Origin: Maniola hyperantus | Lineage: Eukaryota > Arthropoda > Insecta > Lepidoptera > Nymphalidae | DNA: 64,000 nucleotides | Direction: 5' to 3' | NCBI RefSeq assembly: GCF_902806685.2 | Contig: NC_048562.1 | Location: forward strand, 4,176,520 to 4,240,519 | Shown: in pieces, positions 37,901 through 39,597 of the stretch | Layout of the letters: each line of letters starts with the position of its first letter | Numbering within the stretch: position 1 is the stretch's first letter | Program-made: the position numbers and the translations under genes | The notes under the pieces: model-generated | What the model saw: only the letters and a program-made list of their open reading frames with translations | Databases searched by the model: none | Told to the model about the DNA's origin: nothing

Positions 37901-39262
37901 TTCTTTTTGCAGACGCCTTTTATCTTTCAGTTTCGGAGATAATACGAGGTTGGTAAGTACAGTACGCGAAAGGTCGACATGGCAATCGGGAAGGGAACGC
38001 CCCGCACACCCGCACCGCTCCGCGTAACCCGGTGCTGGTGAGCGCGGGTGACGTGTGGGTGTGCGCGGCGTCCCCCCGCCTCATACCCCGATTGCCATCT
38101 CGACCTATCGCGGACTATCGATATATCGATAGGTATCAATGTTTCGTCGATTTTTTTTGATTTTTTTTTAATAGATATAGCGAGCAAACGAGCAGGCGGG
38201 TCACCTGATGTTAAGTGATTACCGCCGCCCATGAACATTTGCAGCACCAGAGGAACCGCCGATGCGTTGCCGGCCTTTTATTAGGAATTTGTTGGTCCGC
38301 CCCTTGAATAACCCCATGTTATAATCTAGTGAAATCGATTAATTATCGATATTTTAGACTTCGATAAATCAATATTTATCCGTTTTCCGATACATCGTTG
38401 CATCCCTACCAACTCCCCTATGTTCCCACTAGATTTCAAGATAGTTATTCAAGGGGCGGATCAACAAATTCCTAAAAGACCAGCAACGTATTGGCAGTCT
38501 CGTGCTTCAAATGTTCATAGGCGGCGGTAATCACTTAGCTTCAGGTGACCTGCCTGCTCGTTGGCTCGCTATTTTGATAAAAATACCGGCCAAGTGCGAC
38601 TCAGGCTCGCGCAACGAGGGTTCCGTACTACAGTCGTATTTTTTCAACATTTTGCACGATAATTCAAAAACTATGATGCGTAAAAATAAATAAAAATCTT
38701 ATTTAGAATGCACAAGTGAAGACCTTTCATATGATACCCCACTTGATATTATATAGTTATCGTACTTCAAAAATTGAAAATACTAATTATGTATTAGATC
38801 ATGACCACAATTTAATTTATATTGTGTATTGTAACCACAAATTCACGGTTTTCAGATTTTTCCCCGAATGTCTGCTATAAGATTTACCTACCTGCTATAT
38901 TTCATGAGTCTAGTTCAACGGGAAGTACCCTGTAGGTTTCTTGACAGACCGACAGACAGACAGACAGACGGACGGACGGACGGAACCCTAAAAAGGTAAG
39001 AAATATGCTGGATTTAATAAGCACACCCATGCATGGTGCAGTGCATACCGTAGTTGGGCTTTTGAATATATTTTTTAAAATTATTATTAAGACGGACAAA
39101 TAAAAGCTGATCGCACTCACGCTGCATGTGTATATGCTGTTTGGGCATCTTGTAGTCGGGCGGGTAGCATCGCTCGTAGAACTCCACGTCGGACACCTGG
39201 CATACTTCCGGCGTTGGTATGATGAGCCCCGTGCCCGATATGGCCCTCTGGAGGTGGTGTTC
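4783..39262 (-). CDS. E(Pc): Enhancer of Polycomb, 21 exons (first coding exon missing)
   Basis: Twenty-one minus-strand exons join in continuous phase to 3774 nt (1257 codons plus TGA). Visible hallmarks, in order: EPL1 (EPcA) domain with EHHLQRAIS, MPKQHIHMQ, EAKLLLERHDD, YDYWLNKR, NPYLAFRRRTEKMQTRKN and SSYEKMLKLRRDLARAL (about residues 1-230); a basic KRPYKRRKHRHH segment; DDGPFAFRRKPGC; CIGFARRRLGRGGRVILDR; HFRPKTPPPS; an Ala/Val/Gln-rich C-terminal half; and a C-terminus ending MEVT, as I recall for vertebrate EPC1/EPC2. In the family, the EPL1 domain holds the catalytic subunit (Esa1/Tip60) and partner subunits of the NuA4/Tip60 nuclear acetyltransferase. The missing N-terminus normally covers about 50 residues before EHHLQ. 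Odd points: an acidic 7-residue repeat, three partial exon duplications, and mobile elements in nearly every intron. Length lies between human EPC1 (about 836) and Drosophila E(Pc) (about 2000). Confidence 0.95.
4970..5075 (-). repeat. repeat with GGGCTGTATCTCATGAACGG core
   Basis: GGGACCCTATTACC, CCTCCGCTGTC, GTCTGTCTGTC and GGGCTGTATCTCATGA recur at 42773-42895 (same strand) and inverted at 15270-15393. The end ...GAACCCTAAAA resembles family-3. Confidence 0.55.
5155..5362. repeat. GC-rich imperfect tandem repeat in the last E(Pc) intron
   Basis: Repeated GTGACGTGGCGCGGGCGTGA-like units of about 20-40 bp fill the 3' part of the intron between exons 20 and 21, up to about 20 bp from the exon 20 donor. 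Confidence 0.55.
5380..5660 (-). CDS. E(Pc): E(Pc) window exon 20
   Basis: Encodes LKNRTLQVSAPIARSSSEPS, then VVANLLQKNVQLPAGQKIAI and ends in RLVAQPRPAPS. Acceptor CAG at 5661-5663, donor GTGAGT at 5374-5379. Phase 0 in, phase 2 out. Confidence 0.92.
5661..6034. other. E(Pc) intron segment, mostly unidentified
   Basis: Contains a C11-12 tract near 5770, a block with GGACCCCGGATGGGTTCGAA (5877 on), and the 3' end of the lepidopteran SINE/LINE tail CAGAGTGAGAGG at 5965-6030 in complement orientation. No supported exon. Confidence 0.4.
6035..6146 (-). pseudogene. partial duplicate of E(Pc) exon 19
   Basis: Minus-strand reading gives KRQVVFDGTLKGNVATTTRP and HRVSLSVDGRQIVQAA followed by TAG, where the parent has RTALPAV. 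The frame is otherwise intact. A phase-0 AG precedes it but lacks a clear pyrimidine tract. The copy stops inside a SINE-tail repeat. Confidence 0.75.
6202..6222. repeat. G21 homopolymer near the exon 19 donor
   Basis: An uninterrupted run of 21 G on the plus strand, 22 bp beyond the donor of E(Pc) exon 19 (C21 in the pre-mRNA). Confidence 0.85.
6245..6465 (-). CDS. E(Pc): E(Pc) window exon 19 (parent of a tandem copy)
   Basis: Encodes GPHLVNVLRQPPPVKANVAF, KKRQVVFDGTLKGNV and VSLSVDGRQIVRTALPAVRA, ending RHQIQ. Acceptor CAG at 6466-6468, donor GTGAGA at 6239-6244. Phase 1 in, phase 0 out. A partial copy lies downstream at 6035-6146. Confidence 0.9.
6896..7312 (-). CDS. E(Pc): E(Pc) window exon 18
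   Basis: A 417-nt exon encoding an Ala/Val/Thr/Gln-rich stretch, with TATRRVSAPLVQLAP-like and MHHVTQSKLKVLHAHPL segments, ending QFFEIKGGQLGK. Acceptor CAG at 7313-7315, donor GTAAAG at 6890-6895. Phase 1 in, phase 1 out. Composition fits the C-terminal half of E(Pc). Confidence 0.92.
7392..7537. mobile_element. hAT-type MITE with perfect 8-bp target duplication
   Basis: Ends CAGTGG(T/C)GTGCA / TGCACGCCACTG. ATAGTAGG occurs at 7384-7391 and 7538-7545. CAGTGGCG-type ends with 8-bp duplications are typical of hAT elements. Confidence 0.85.
7544..8176. mobile_element. non-autonomous TA-flanked DNA transposon
   Basis: Inverted ends GGGGAGCCCAAGAGG...GGGATTTACTCGAGCG about 40 bp long, bounded by TA at 7542-7543 and 8177-8178. 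633 bp, with no transposase ORF. TA duplication suggests Tc1/mariner-type movement. The 8-bp duplication of the neighbouring hAT MITE overlaps its left tip. Confidence 0.7.
8227..8819 (-). mobile_element. 5'-truncated R1-clade-like LINE 3' end
   Basis: The minus-strand frame (from 8823) reads GHGCFNKRLHGM, ESGGCLCGLAEEDLHHVLWE and CALYEDLRCALLDGI, like the Cys/His C-terminal region of R1/TRAS/SART-type ORF2. It is flanked by the 14-bp duplication ACATTCAAGGGCAA (8213-8226 and 8820-8833). It lies within the intron after E(Pc) exon 17. A fragment of its 3' UTR occurs at about 25175-25283 in opposite orientation. Confidence 0.75.
8851..8977 (-). CDS. E(Pc): E(Pc) window exon 17 squeezed between transposons
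   Basis: Encodes VRLQNQSVTGACSSAGTVVG and LLQNGPFTAVALPVHNAQHR EI. Acceptor CAG at 8978-8980, donor GTGAGT at 8845-8850. Phase 0 in, phase 1 out. A Helitron begins about 10 bp past the acceptor side and a LINE with its target duplication about 17 bp past the donor. Confidence 0.9.
8990..9418 (+). mobile_element. HEL-1 Helitron split by a nested HEL-2
   Basis: Begins TCAGTACCCTTATTATAAATG and ends GCGGGCATCAGCAAG (CTAG mutated to CAAG). The interior is interrupted after GGTTTGTACTTCAA by 9045-9259 and resumes ATCACGTCGCAACGG. Confidence 0.8.
9045..9259 (-). mobile_element. HEL-2 nested in HEL-1
   Basis: Complement of HEL-2: CTAGCTTATGCTCGCGACTT at the low end and CCTTTTATATATTTA at the high end. 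The host sequence rejoins cleanly at an A|T site, the Helitron target preference. Confidence 0.8.
9468..9923 (+). repeat. family-3 repeat (ACCGGCCAAGTGCGAGTC...GAACCCTAAAA)
   Basis: A near full-length copy (about 430-450 bp) of the commonest repeat in the window. Both ends are small hairpins: GCGAGTCAGGCTCGC-like at one end, GGGTTCCGT...ACGGAACCC at the other. No coding content. Short ORFs such as GVSYERSSPVHSKTDFYLF come from it. Confidence 0.8.
10003..10134 (-). CDS. E(Pc): E(Pc) window exon 16
   Basis: Encodes TKHSPLKKHIITSAAHRRGA and ends QIVTVAVSESLK. Acceptor CAG at 10135-10137, donor GTGAGT at 9997-10002. Phase 0 both sides; 44 codons. Confidence 0.9.
10163..10317. mobile_element. palindromic MITE, CAGTACGCGGCCGAAAG type
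   Basis: Ends AGGTACTCGGCCGAAAGTGATG and its inverse; interior GAGATAGCAGATTTGTAGAGCG. Other copies: 31628-31812 and 46360-46532. It starts about 29 bp upstream of the E(Pc) exon 16 acceptor. Confidence 0.7.
10749..10948 (+). repeat. family-3 repeat, truncated
   Basis: CAGCCAAGTGCGAGTCAGAC through ATTGAAAATACTAAT; the distal half is missing. Confidence 0.75.
11003..11146 (-). CDS. E(Pc): E(Pc) window exon 15
   Basis: Encodes VEKCPVPTSKIIVEEVNEVP and QIKVERRRPEETVEEVKVTR, charged and probably disordered. Acceptor TTAG at 11147-11150, donor GTAAGA at 10997-11002. Phase 0 both sides; 48 codons. Confidence 0.9.
11221..11856. mobile_element. element with ~120-bp-arm palindrome and AACCGACTTC ends
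   Basis: The left arm 11230-11341 (AACCGACTTCGTTACATAAA ... CATAATAATACTTTTTGG) is mirrored at 11429-11546, near perfectly by eye. The single-copy loop holds GGTGCCGGTGCC and its inverse. The sequence continues to GAAGTCGGTTA at 11845-11856, another inverse of the outer end. Confidence 0.7.
11949..12057 (-). pseudogene. decayed tandem duplicate of E(Pc) exon 14
   Basis: Directly downstream of the parent donor. After an AG it reads SSGGRGACRLCRVSAPDAEP then VHLETLAAPRSETPK and TAG, in the parental frame with an internal deletion. An AATAAA (plus TTTATT) lies about 25 bp past the stop. It could act as an alternative terminal exon or be dead. Confidence 0.7.
12071..12229 (-). CDS. E(Pc): E(Pc) window exon 14 (parent of a tandem copy)
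   Basis: Encodes SSGGRADSGRRRRADAFGSS through EPVYLETLAAPPSETPK and PARPPKE. Acceptor CAG at 12230-12232, donor GTAAGA at 12065-12070. Phase 0 both sides. An in-frame acceptor a few codons further in is also possible. GC-rich relative to flanks. A decayed copy lies directly downstream at 11949-12057. Confidence 0.84.
12341..12769. mobile_element. DNA element with ~45-bp inverted ends
   Basis: ACCTAGCAGTCCGCCATTTT...CCAAAATAGC at the low end is mirrored by GCTATTTTGG...AAAATGGTGGACTACTAGG at the high end. A second inner palindrome surrounds GTACTGGTGGC. No ORF. Confidence 0.65.
12779..12965. repeat. degenerate AACCTATAGTTA-like repeat
   Basis: Loose repeats of TTTAACCTAACTTATAG similar in sequence to the minisatellite at 14089-14533 in the next intron. 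Confidence 0.45.
13086..13517 (+). repeat. family-3 repeat, near full length
   Basis: CCAGCCAAGTACGAGTCACA to GGTACGGAATCCTAAAA. Confidence 0.78.
13546..13724 (-). mobile_element. tRNA-Phe-derived SINE
   Basis: The complement reads GAGCCTCAATAGCTCAATGG, then GACTGAAAAC (anticodon-like GAA), then a B-box-like GGTCGACGTTCAAACCCCGC, then a unique body and a T/A tail. A second copy is at 33451-33633. Confidence 0.7.
13747..13932 (-). CDS. E(Pc): E(Pc) window exon 13
   Basis: Encodes MDNSGSLDTSGEDLLTENFT and GLTEAQVESILSGTDLKALT, ending VKDVDTK; acidic. Acceptor CAG at 13933-13935. The donor chosen, AAG|GTACTAG at 13740-13746, is weak but keeps phase 0 into the next exon; the low boundary is the least certain in the model. 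Confidence 0.82.
14089..14533. repeat. GGTTACACTA/TAGGCTATAG minisatellite
   Basis: About 15 imperfect units of 20-35 bp (GGTTACACTAGGCTATAGTTA). It fills the intron start after E(Pc) exon 12, and its last unit (GGTTACC) is the donor itself. Confidence 0.85.
14534..14726 (-). CDS. E(Pc): E(Pc) window exon 12 (HFRPKTP block)
   Basis: Encodes WLHFRPKTPPPSPPYIDRPA and ends TLGDLYGDINPE, matching the WRHFRPRTPS block of EPC1. Acceptor CAG at 14727-14729, donor GTAACC at 14528-14533. Phase 2 in, phase 0 out. The donor lies in the last unit of a minisatellite. Confidence 0.95.
14915..14994 (+). mobile_element. 80-bp internally deleted HEL-1
   Basis: TCAGTACCCTTATTATAAA...CGCGGGCATCAGCTAG with most of the body missing; both Helitron termini are kept. 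Confidence 0.65.
15032..15174. mobile_element. hAT-type MITE, second copy with perfect 8-bp duplication
   Basis: Same family as 7392-7537. GTGGGCAG occurs at 15024-15031 and 15175-15182. Ends CAGTGGCGTGCAG / TGTGCACGCCACTG. Confidence 0.88.
15576..16114 (-). CDS. E(Pc): E(Pc) window exon 11 with acidic heptad repeat
   Basis: Largest exon (539 nt). It opens with VELETKPHRTPKEMTRDYHT, then an acidic repeat of the type (I/V/L)DVDD(V/I)K at 15782-15964, then a Ser/Asp-rich tract and QFEEFINEVNKKW across the junction. Acceptor CAG at 16115-16117, donor GTGAGT at 15570-15575. Phase 0 in, phase 2 out. The junction completes W of the family block WxHFRP. Confidence 0.95.
15782..15964 (-). repeat. 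coding 21-bp repeat (acidic heptads) in E(Pc)
   Basis: Repeats of GACGTCGACGACGTCAAA type encode FDVNDVK, IDVDDVK, VDVDDIK, LDVDDIK and LDVDADDV. Length variants keep frame. Confidence 0.9.
16157..16392 (+). mobile_element. HEL-1 variant with GTCT microsatellite
   Basis: ATTATAAATGCTAAAGCGTG, a (GTCT)n run, TCCCGGAAAACCAGGGAGTT and CGCGGGCATCATCTAG. It lies about 40 bp upstream of the exon 11 acceptor and abuts a family-3 fragment. Confidence 0.65.
16393..16714 (+). repeat. family-3 repeat lacking its first third
   Basis: Starts at AATGCATAAAAATAAATAA directly after the Helitron end and runs to GGAACCCTAAAA. A separate first-end fragment is at 16994-17043. Confidence 0.7.
16785..16965 (-). 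CDS. E(Pc): E(Pc) window exon 10 (CIGFARRR block)
   Basis: Encodes FTLTSINHPYPRCIGFARRR, LGRGGRVILDRIATPLDDLW and SNLPFRHANSS, a signature region shared with EPC1/EPC2. Acceptor CAG at 16966-16968, donor GTATGT at 16779-16784. Phase 2 in, phase 0 out. Confidence 0.96.
17222..17441 (+). mobile_element. HEL-2 Helitron-like element, intact ends
   Basis: TCTAAATATATAAAAGGAAA to GCGGGCATAAGCTAG. Confidence 0.75.
17600..17688 (-). CDS. E(Pc): E(Pc) window exon 9
   Basis: Encodes PTSTLYGEPVDPENPSKNGM and FEHEMDERTR. Acceptor CAG at 17689-17691, donor GTAATG at 17594-17599. Phase 0 in, phase 2 out. Divergent linker, supported mainly by splice sites and phase. Confidence 0.87.
17822..18274 (+). mobile_element. 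5'-truncated LINE 3' end (RT C-terminus)
   Basis: The ORF at 17855-18142 reads RAYNALRVQYNDAFRILLRQ, then CSASGLFAEARTDGFDAIWR and KKTASLLSRVRGSSNRVLRM. This is the C-terminal tail of a LINE reverse transcriptase common in Lepidoptera. It ends in an AAATAAATGAAATGAA tail. ATTAAC duplication at 17816-17821 and 18275-18280; it is inserted into an AAGTCCCGCAAATTGC MITE. Confidence 0.7.
18367..18461 (-). CDS. E(Pc): E(Pc) window exon 8
   Basis: Encodes DSGVCTSSEEEAAPPDDGPF and AFRRKPGCFYEL, matching the DPDGPFAFRRKAGC block of EPC1. Acceptor CAG at 18462-18464, donor GTGAGT at 18361-18366. Phase 1 in, phase 0 out. Confidence 0.96.
18682..18838. mobile_element. MITE with ATTACACCTGTAA ends
   Basis: Inverted ends AATTACACCTGTAAA...ACTCACGTAA and TTACGTGAGTAAATCTTACA...GTGTAATT. 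A second copy is at 19954-20112. Confidence 0.7.
18920..19190. repeat. dispersed repeat with AAGTGATGAGCGCACTTGCG
   Basis: A SINE-like block whose short ORF (18987-19175) reads KTDAERVFHILAVRIRNEEA. I treat this as repeat content, not a gene. Confidence 0.45.
19191..19953. other. E(Pc) intron, nothing recognised
   Basis: AT-rich, with no supported exon, RNA gene or clear inverted ends. Confidence 0.4.
19954..20112. mobile_element. MITE with ATTACACCTGTAA ends, second copy
   Basis: GATTACACTTGTAAGTTTAA at one end, TTACGTAAGTAAATTTATAG at the other, with GTAATC outermost. Confidence 0.68.
20279..20553 (-). repeat. family-3 repeat with central deletion
   Basis: GGGTTCCGTACCTCAAAAGG to GACTCGCGCTTGACTGGTTT, lacking the middle. 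It ends about 13 bp from the donor of E(Pc) exon 7. Confidence 0.75.
20567..20633 (-). CDS. E(Pc): E(Pc) window exon 7 (basic cluster)
   Basis: Encodes REKRPYKRRKHRHHQPTAHP, corresponding to the RPKRKYEKK nuclear-localisation-like cluster of EPC1. Acceptor GCAG at 20634-20637, donor GTCAGT at 20561-20566. Phase 0 in, phase 1 out; 67 nt. A family-3 repeat begins about a dozen bases past the donor. Confidence 0.88.
21110..21562. mobile_element. foldback element holding a HEL-2 remnant
   Basis: TGTGTCGTGTTGTGTCGTGA near 21138 is mirrored by CACGACACAACACGACACG near 21513, in about 50-bp arms. The loop contains a HEL-2 derivative (21197-21420) that has lost its CTAG end. Confidence 0.55.
21563..22433. 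other. E(Pc) intron, nothing recognised
   Basis: No exon-like or repeat-end signals I can support; AT-rich with short homopolymers. Confidence 0.4.
22434..22645 (-). repeat. family-3 repeat, half copy
   Basis: AGGGTTCCGTACCTCAATAG to TGGTTACATCATAAAAAAAA. Confidence 0.72.
22933..23041 (-). CDS. E(Pc): E(Pc) window exon 6
   Basis: Encodes RPQYTAVPLTSASFRRDYTV, then a Pro-rich PPRAPPTPVDQPRQ. Weakly conserved linker. Acceptor CAG at 23042-23044, donor GTGAGA at 22927-22932. Phase 2 in, phase 0 out. Accepted because phase and order fit between exons 5 and 7. Confidence 0.88.
23105..23235. mobile_element. GC-rich MITE with TATAGTCCGCGACAGG ends
   Basis: TATAGTCCGCGACAGGTTCA at one end and TGTCGCGTACTATA at the other; interior with TAGCGCGGGGGCTGTGCGG. 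Relatives at 25090-25428 (interrupted), 37959-38118, 41430-41563 and 48474-48531. It starts 64 bp upstream of the exon 6 acceptor. Confidence 0.7.
23663..23857 (-). CDS. E(Pc): E(Pc) window exon 5
   Basis: Encodes RKNDESSYEKMLKLRRDLAR and a helical Arg/Leu/Glu stretch ending in ERRYVAGDFASQLLPDPPP. This is the end of EPL1 and probably a coiled coil. Acceptor ends at 23858, donor GTAAGA at 23657-23662. Phase 2 in, phase 2 out. Confidence 0.96.
24391..24824 (-). repeat. family-3 repeat, full length
   Basis: TTTTAGGGTTCCGTACCTCA to GACTCGCACTTGGCCGG. Preceded at 24356-24387 by a complement fragment of HEL-2. Confidence 0.8.
24872..24984 (-). CDS. E(Pc): E(Pc) window exon 4
   Basis: Encodes QHPLILSVKTESRPGQSS and NNPYLAFRRRTEKMQTRKN, matching the NDPYVAFRRRTEKMQTRKN block of EPC1. 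Acceptor CAG at 24985-24987, donor GTTAGAG at 24865-24871. Phase 0 in, phase 2 out. Confidence 0.96.
25090..25428. mobile_element. CGCGACAGG MITE interrupted by LINE 3' UTR fragment
   Basis: GGTCCGCGACAGGTCGAGATGG at 25095-25116, then R1-like LINE 3' sequence (GGCGCCCCGGGAAAACGCC, about 25175-25283), then a fuller MITE copy ending CGACCTGTCGCGGACTATA. Confidence 0.6.
25470..25905. other. E(Pc) intron with repeat scraps
   Basis: Holds an ACCAGTGG/AGAACCAGCAAGAAAC-type repeat (25485-25570; compare 46075-46205 and 47460-47585) and a GGTCCCGGGTTCGAGAACC tRNA-like B-box scrap near 25725. No exon. Confidence 0.4.
25905..26125. repeat. dispersed repeat shared with 45855-46065 (inverted)
   Basis: CTAACAAAACGTCGAGGATTC, GACGTCACTGCCAGGCGTC and TCTAGTTCATTCTAG recur in complement at 45855-46065. 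Confidence 0.6.
26126..26999. other. E(Pc) intron, nothing recognised
   Basis: Moderately GC-rich unique-looking sequence without supported splice-bounded exons or inverted ends. Confidence 0.4.
27000..27880. repeat. four degenerate tandem units including an exon 3 edge
   Basis: Cores GCAGTTTTTAATAT(C)CTGG recur near 27051, 27271, 27494 and 27762, each followed by ACCAGATTTT/ACCAGATCA. CTACCCC(C)AACAAAATG recurs at 27143 and 27691. The unit near 27635-27672 has the exon 3 end and donor. Confidence 0.65.
27635..27672 (-). pseudogene. decayed copy of the 3' edge of E(Pc) exon 3
   Basis: The complement reads codons for RLNKRLNT followed by GTGAGTT, matching the parent LNKRLNT|GTGAGTC at 27924-27955. 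The rest of the exon is lost. Confidence 0.75.
27931..28079 (-). CDS. E(Pc): E(Pc) window exon 3
   Basis: Encodes ELKFEQMMDKLEKSSGQTVV, EAKLLLERHDDLVIAVYDYW and LNKRLNT, the most recognisable part of EPL1. Acceptor ends at 28080, donor GTGAGTC at 27924-27930. Phase 1 in, phase 0 out. A decayed copy of its 3' end lies at 27635-27672. Confidence 0.96.
28080..28635. other. E(Pc) intron with SINE remnants
   Basis: A tRNA-like block (GGGAGGTCCCGGGATTGATTC near 28200) resembles 30090-30260. A complement SINE tail (AAGTGCGGATTGGCAGACTT, 28505-28610) follows. Confidence 0.5.
28636..28725 (-). CDS. E(Pc): E(Pc) window exon 2
   Basis: Encodes PLWEEQETPEYDIDTEDERW and LKQQRRPELT, aligning with the PDYDLDSEDE part of EPL1. 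Acceptor CAG at 28726-28728, donor GTGAGG just below 28636. Phase 1 in, phase 1 out; 90 nt. Confidence 0.94.
28863..28974. repeat. long hairpin of two family-3 termini head to head
   Basis: AAACCGGCCAAGTGCGAGTC ... CAGTCGTATTTTTTCG, then its inverse back to GACTCGCACTTGGCCGG. Arms about 50 bp, loop almost none. Confidence 0.8.
29040..29722. other. E(Pc) intron of SINE-like scraps
   Basis: A GGGAAGTGATGATGTGGCCT repeat at 29195-29285, GGTGGTAAGTGATGATG at 29567-29610, and no exon. Confidence 0.45.
29727..30013. mobile_element. MITE with GGCNCCGATTCT ends (copy 1)
   Basis: GTACTGATTCTGAGCACACC ... ACTCTAAATTTAGTTTAGAG ... ATCGGCGC: the same body as 30632-30911 in opposite orientation. Termini are diverged. 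Confidence 0.6.
30090..30405. mobile_element. tRNA-like SINE pieces
   Basis: GGGAGGTCCGGGATTCGATTC (B-box-like) at 30121 on the plus strand. A complement SINE head (CCGACCTCCGATTATAAGGC ... TAGGCTATCACAGC, 30350-30405) is related to 62104-62180 and 32996-33085. Confidence 0.55.
30423..31100 (-). repeat. family-3 repeat split by a MITE
   Basis: Halves at 30423-30631 and 30912-31100 rejoin at AACTAATAAT|ATTAGTATTT if 30632-30911 is removed. Confidence 0.75.
30632..30911. mobile_element. MITE with GGCCCCGATTCT ends (copy 2), AAT duplication
   Basis: Ends GGCCCCGATTCT / AGAATCGGTGCC, with 3-bp AAT at both sides. Interior CTCTAAATTTTAGTGCAC. A 3-bp duplication is suggestive of PIF/Harbinger-type insertion; the clade is not proven. 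Confidence 0.7.
31123..31397 (-). repeat. family-3 repeat, half copy
   Basis: GGAAAAATATGAAAACCGTG to GACTCGCACTTGGCCGGTTT. It sits right after another copy in the same orientation. Confidence 0.72.
31628..31812. mobile_element. palindromic MITE, CAGTACGCGGCCGAAAG copy
   Basis: CAGTACGCGGCCGAAAGTAA ... CACTTTCGGCCGCGAACTGTA, interior GATTTGTAGAGCG. Confidence 0.72.
32287..32685. mobile_element. GCGC-rich element with TTCACATTAGGCG ends
   Basis: AGTGAGTTCACATTAGGCG at the low end and CGCCTAATGTGTACTTGCACT at the high end. The interior is rich in GCGCGC blocks. 399 bp, no ORF. Family not identified; hAT-like is possible. Confidence 0.6.
32755..33085 (-). mobile_element. HEL-2 remnant followed by complement SINE
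   Basis: CTAGCTTATGCTCGCGACTT ... TTTCTTAGCGGATGTC (32755-32855), then CAAGTGCGGTTTGGAAGACT ... GCATGCCCGGGATCAAACCC ... CTAAGCTATCACAAC, the complement of the SINE family at 62104. Confidence 0.6.
33451..33633 (+). mobile_element. tRNA-Phe-derived SINE
   Basis: GAGCTTCAATAGCTCAACTG, GTGGACTGAAAACCGAAAGG (anticodon-like GAA), GACGGTTCAAACCTCGCCCG, then the body and an A-run. The acceptor stem does not pair, so not a functional tRNA. Confidence 0.78.
33915..34364 (-). repeat. family-3 repeat, near full length
   Basis: GGGTTCCGTACCTCAAAAGG to GAGCCTGACTCGCACTTG, entering and leaving HEL-1 scraps. Confidence 0.78.
34447..35010. repeat. inverted pair of partial family-3 repeats
   Basis: A plus copy 34447-34632 (ACTGGCCAAGTGCGAGTCAA ...) and a minus copy 34646-35010 (TTTTAGGGTTCCGTACCTCA ...), 13 bp apart. 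Confidence 0.72.
35186..35649. repeat. left direct repeat flanking the LINE
   Basis: TCTATATTCAATCTTA ... GTAATGAGTTTTTTT, the same block as 36856-37111 but diverged, and carrying a CTAGCTGATCCCCGCGG Helitron-like insert at about 35360-35555. Confidence 0.8.
35587..36711 (+). CDS. LINE reverse transcriptase fragment ORF, 374 aa
   Basis: Uninterrupted frame. The first ~20 residues (MQEWYPNLLYQGFRMYLMSF) are encoded by flanking repeat DNA, not by the element. SIPQGSVLG is at residues 66-74 and FADD at 96-99. It lacks the N-terminal endonuclease and half of the RT, so it is not expected to be active. Confidence 0.8.
   Translation: MQEWYPNLLYQGFRMYLMSFFILTDSTYFVQNKFPYSKEIQFVENCDQKTGLVSYIRSDMTTMTNSIPQGSVLGCILFLIYINDLPKTFDEYCVLFADDISLLFPLSKNYNFNEKITRLLSDITDWMNDHKLEINYNKTKIIQFRPYQKESLNIKYTFNDTDIECTDRLTFLGIEIDSNLNWKSHIEKTKTKLSKFIYGLRELKRTTNLKTALAAYYAYGYAFLRYGVILWGNSTNAHDLFILQKKCIRILVNIKITDSCSPHFKKLKILTLPSIYILEICKFVKRNIHLYTKKEIKSRRFPERHANKLNLPQSKLVLHTSSPYVMSIKIYNNLPHKIRNINNENKFNKILKNFLLEKGYYAVNDFLNDEHKNK
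35650..36853 (+). mobile_element. 5'-truncated non-LTR retrotransposon
   Basis: Reverse transcriptase remnant with SIPQGSVLGCILFLIYINDL and FADD catalytic box, a LEINYNKTK segment, a thumb-like region, and the C-terminal LRYGVILWGNS ... LFILQKKCIRILV block. It stops at 36711. The 3' end is an (ATTGAA)n tail. The upstream RT motifs and endonuclease are absent. Clade not certain (Jockey/CR1 group likely). Confidence 0.85.
36856..37111. repeat. right direct repeat flanking the LINE
   Basis: TCTATATTCAATCTTATTAC ... TAATGAGTTTTTTT, about 256 bp, without the Helitron-like insert of the left copy. Confidence 0.8.
37245..37500 (+). repeat. family-3 repeat, partial
   Basis: ACTGGCCAAGTGCGAGTCAG to GATGTAACCACATATTCACTG. 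Confidence 0.72.
37501..37958. other. E(Pc) intron, unidentified
   Basis: A 117-codon plus-strand ORF (37589-37942; KLKFLKQIFLYMVEKSLLYN) has no recognised relatives. Left as unassigned. Confidence 0.3.
37959..38118. mobile_element. GC-rich CGCGACAGG-type MITE
   Basis: AGTACGCGAAAGGTCGACATGG ... CATCTCGACCTATCGCGGACTA; interior AACCCGGTGCTGGTGAGCGC. Confidence 0.68.
38119..38580. mobile_element. foldback around AGGGGCGGA / TCCGCCCCT
   Basis: AACATTTGCAGCACC ... GCCTTTTATTAGGAATTTGT (38229-38295) is mirrored at 38455-38545 (ACAAATTCCTAAAAGACC ... GTTCATAGG), with ATCGATA-rich sequence between. Confidence 0.5.
38584..38994 (+). repeat. family-3 repeat, plus orientation, downstream of exon 1
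   Basis: ACCGGCCAAGTGCGACTCAG to ACGGAACCCTAAAAAGG. It lies 126 bp from the donor of E(Pc) window exon 1. Confidence 0.8.
39121..39262 (-). CDS. E(Pc): E(Pc) window exon 1 (EPL1 domain start)
   Basis: Encodes EHHLQRAISGTGLIIPTPEV through MPKQHIHMQ, matching the early EPL1 domain. Acceptor CAG at 39263-39265, donor GTGAGTG at 39114-39120. Enters in phase 0 and leaves in phase 1. Entry at E fits the family, where the preceding exon ends near MEKEEE. Family-3 repeats flank it in inverted orientation (see findings). Confidence 0.95.
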
Positions 39263-39597
39263 CTGTTGCCAAACAGAACAAATACGTAAACAAAAATTGT
39301 ATTCTTTACTGTTGTTAGTTTTATAAGTCCCGCAAATTGCTAATGCCATTTTAGTGACGTCAGCACTAGACTGAAGTTTCGAGCTGATGTCTGACGTCCG
39401 TCCCCCCCCTCTATCAGCCAAATGGTAGTATATAGGAACGTGAAAAAATTCACATCAGTAGTATATATAATCAATTTTAAAGAAAAACTATCATGGCTAA
39501 GTAGGGTTCACAGGTTAAGGAGTTATATCTGTTTTTCGAAGATTGTGACTACGGAACCCTACATTGCGCGTGGCCCGCCACGCACTTGGCCGGTTTT

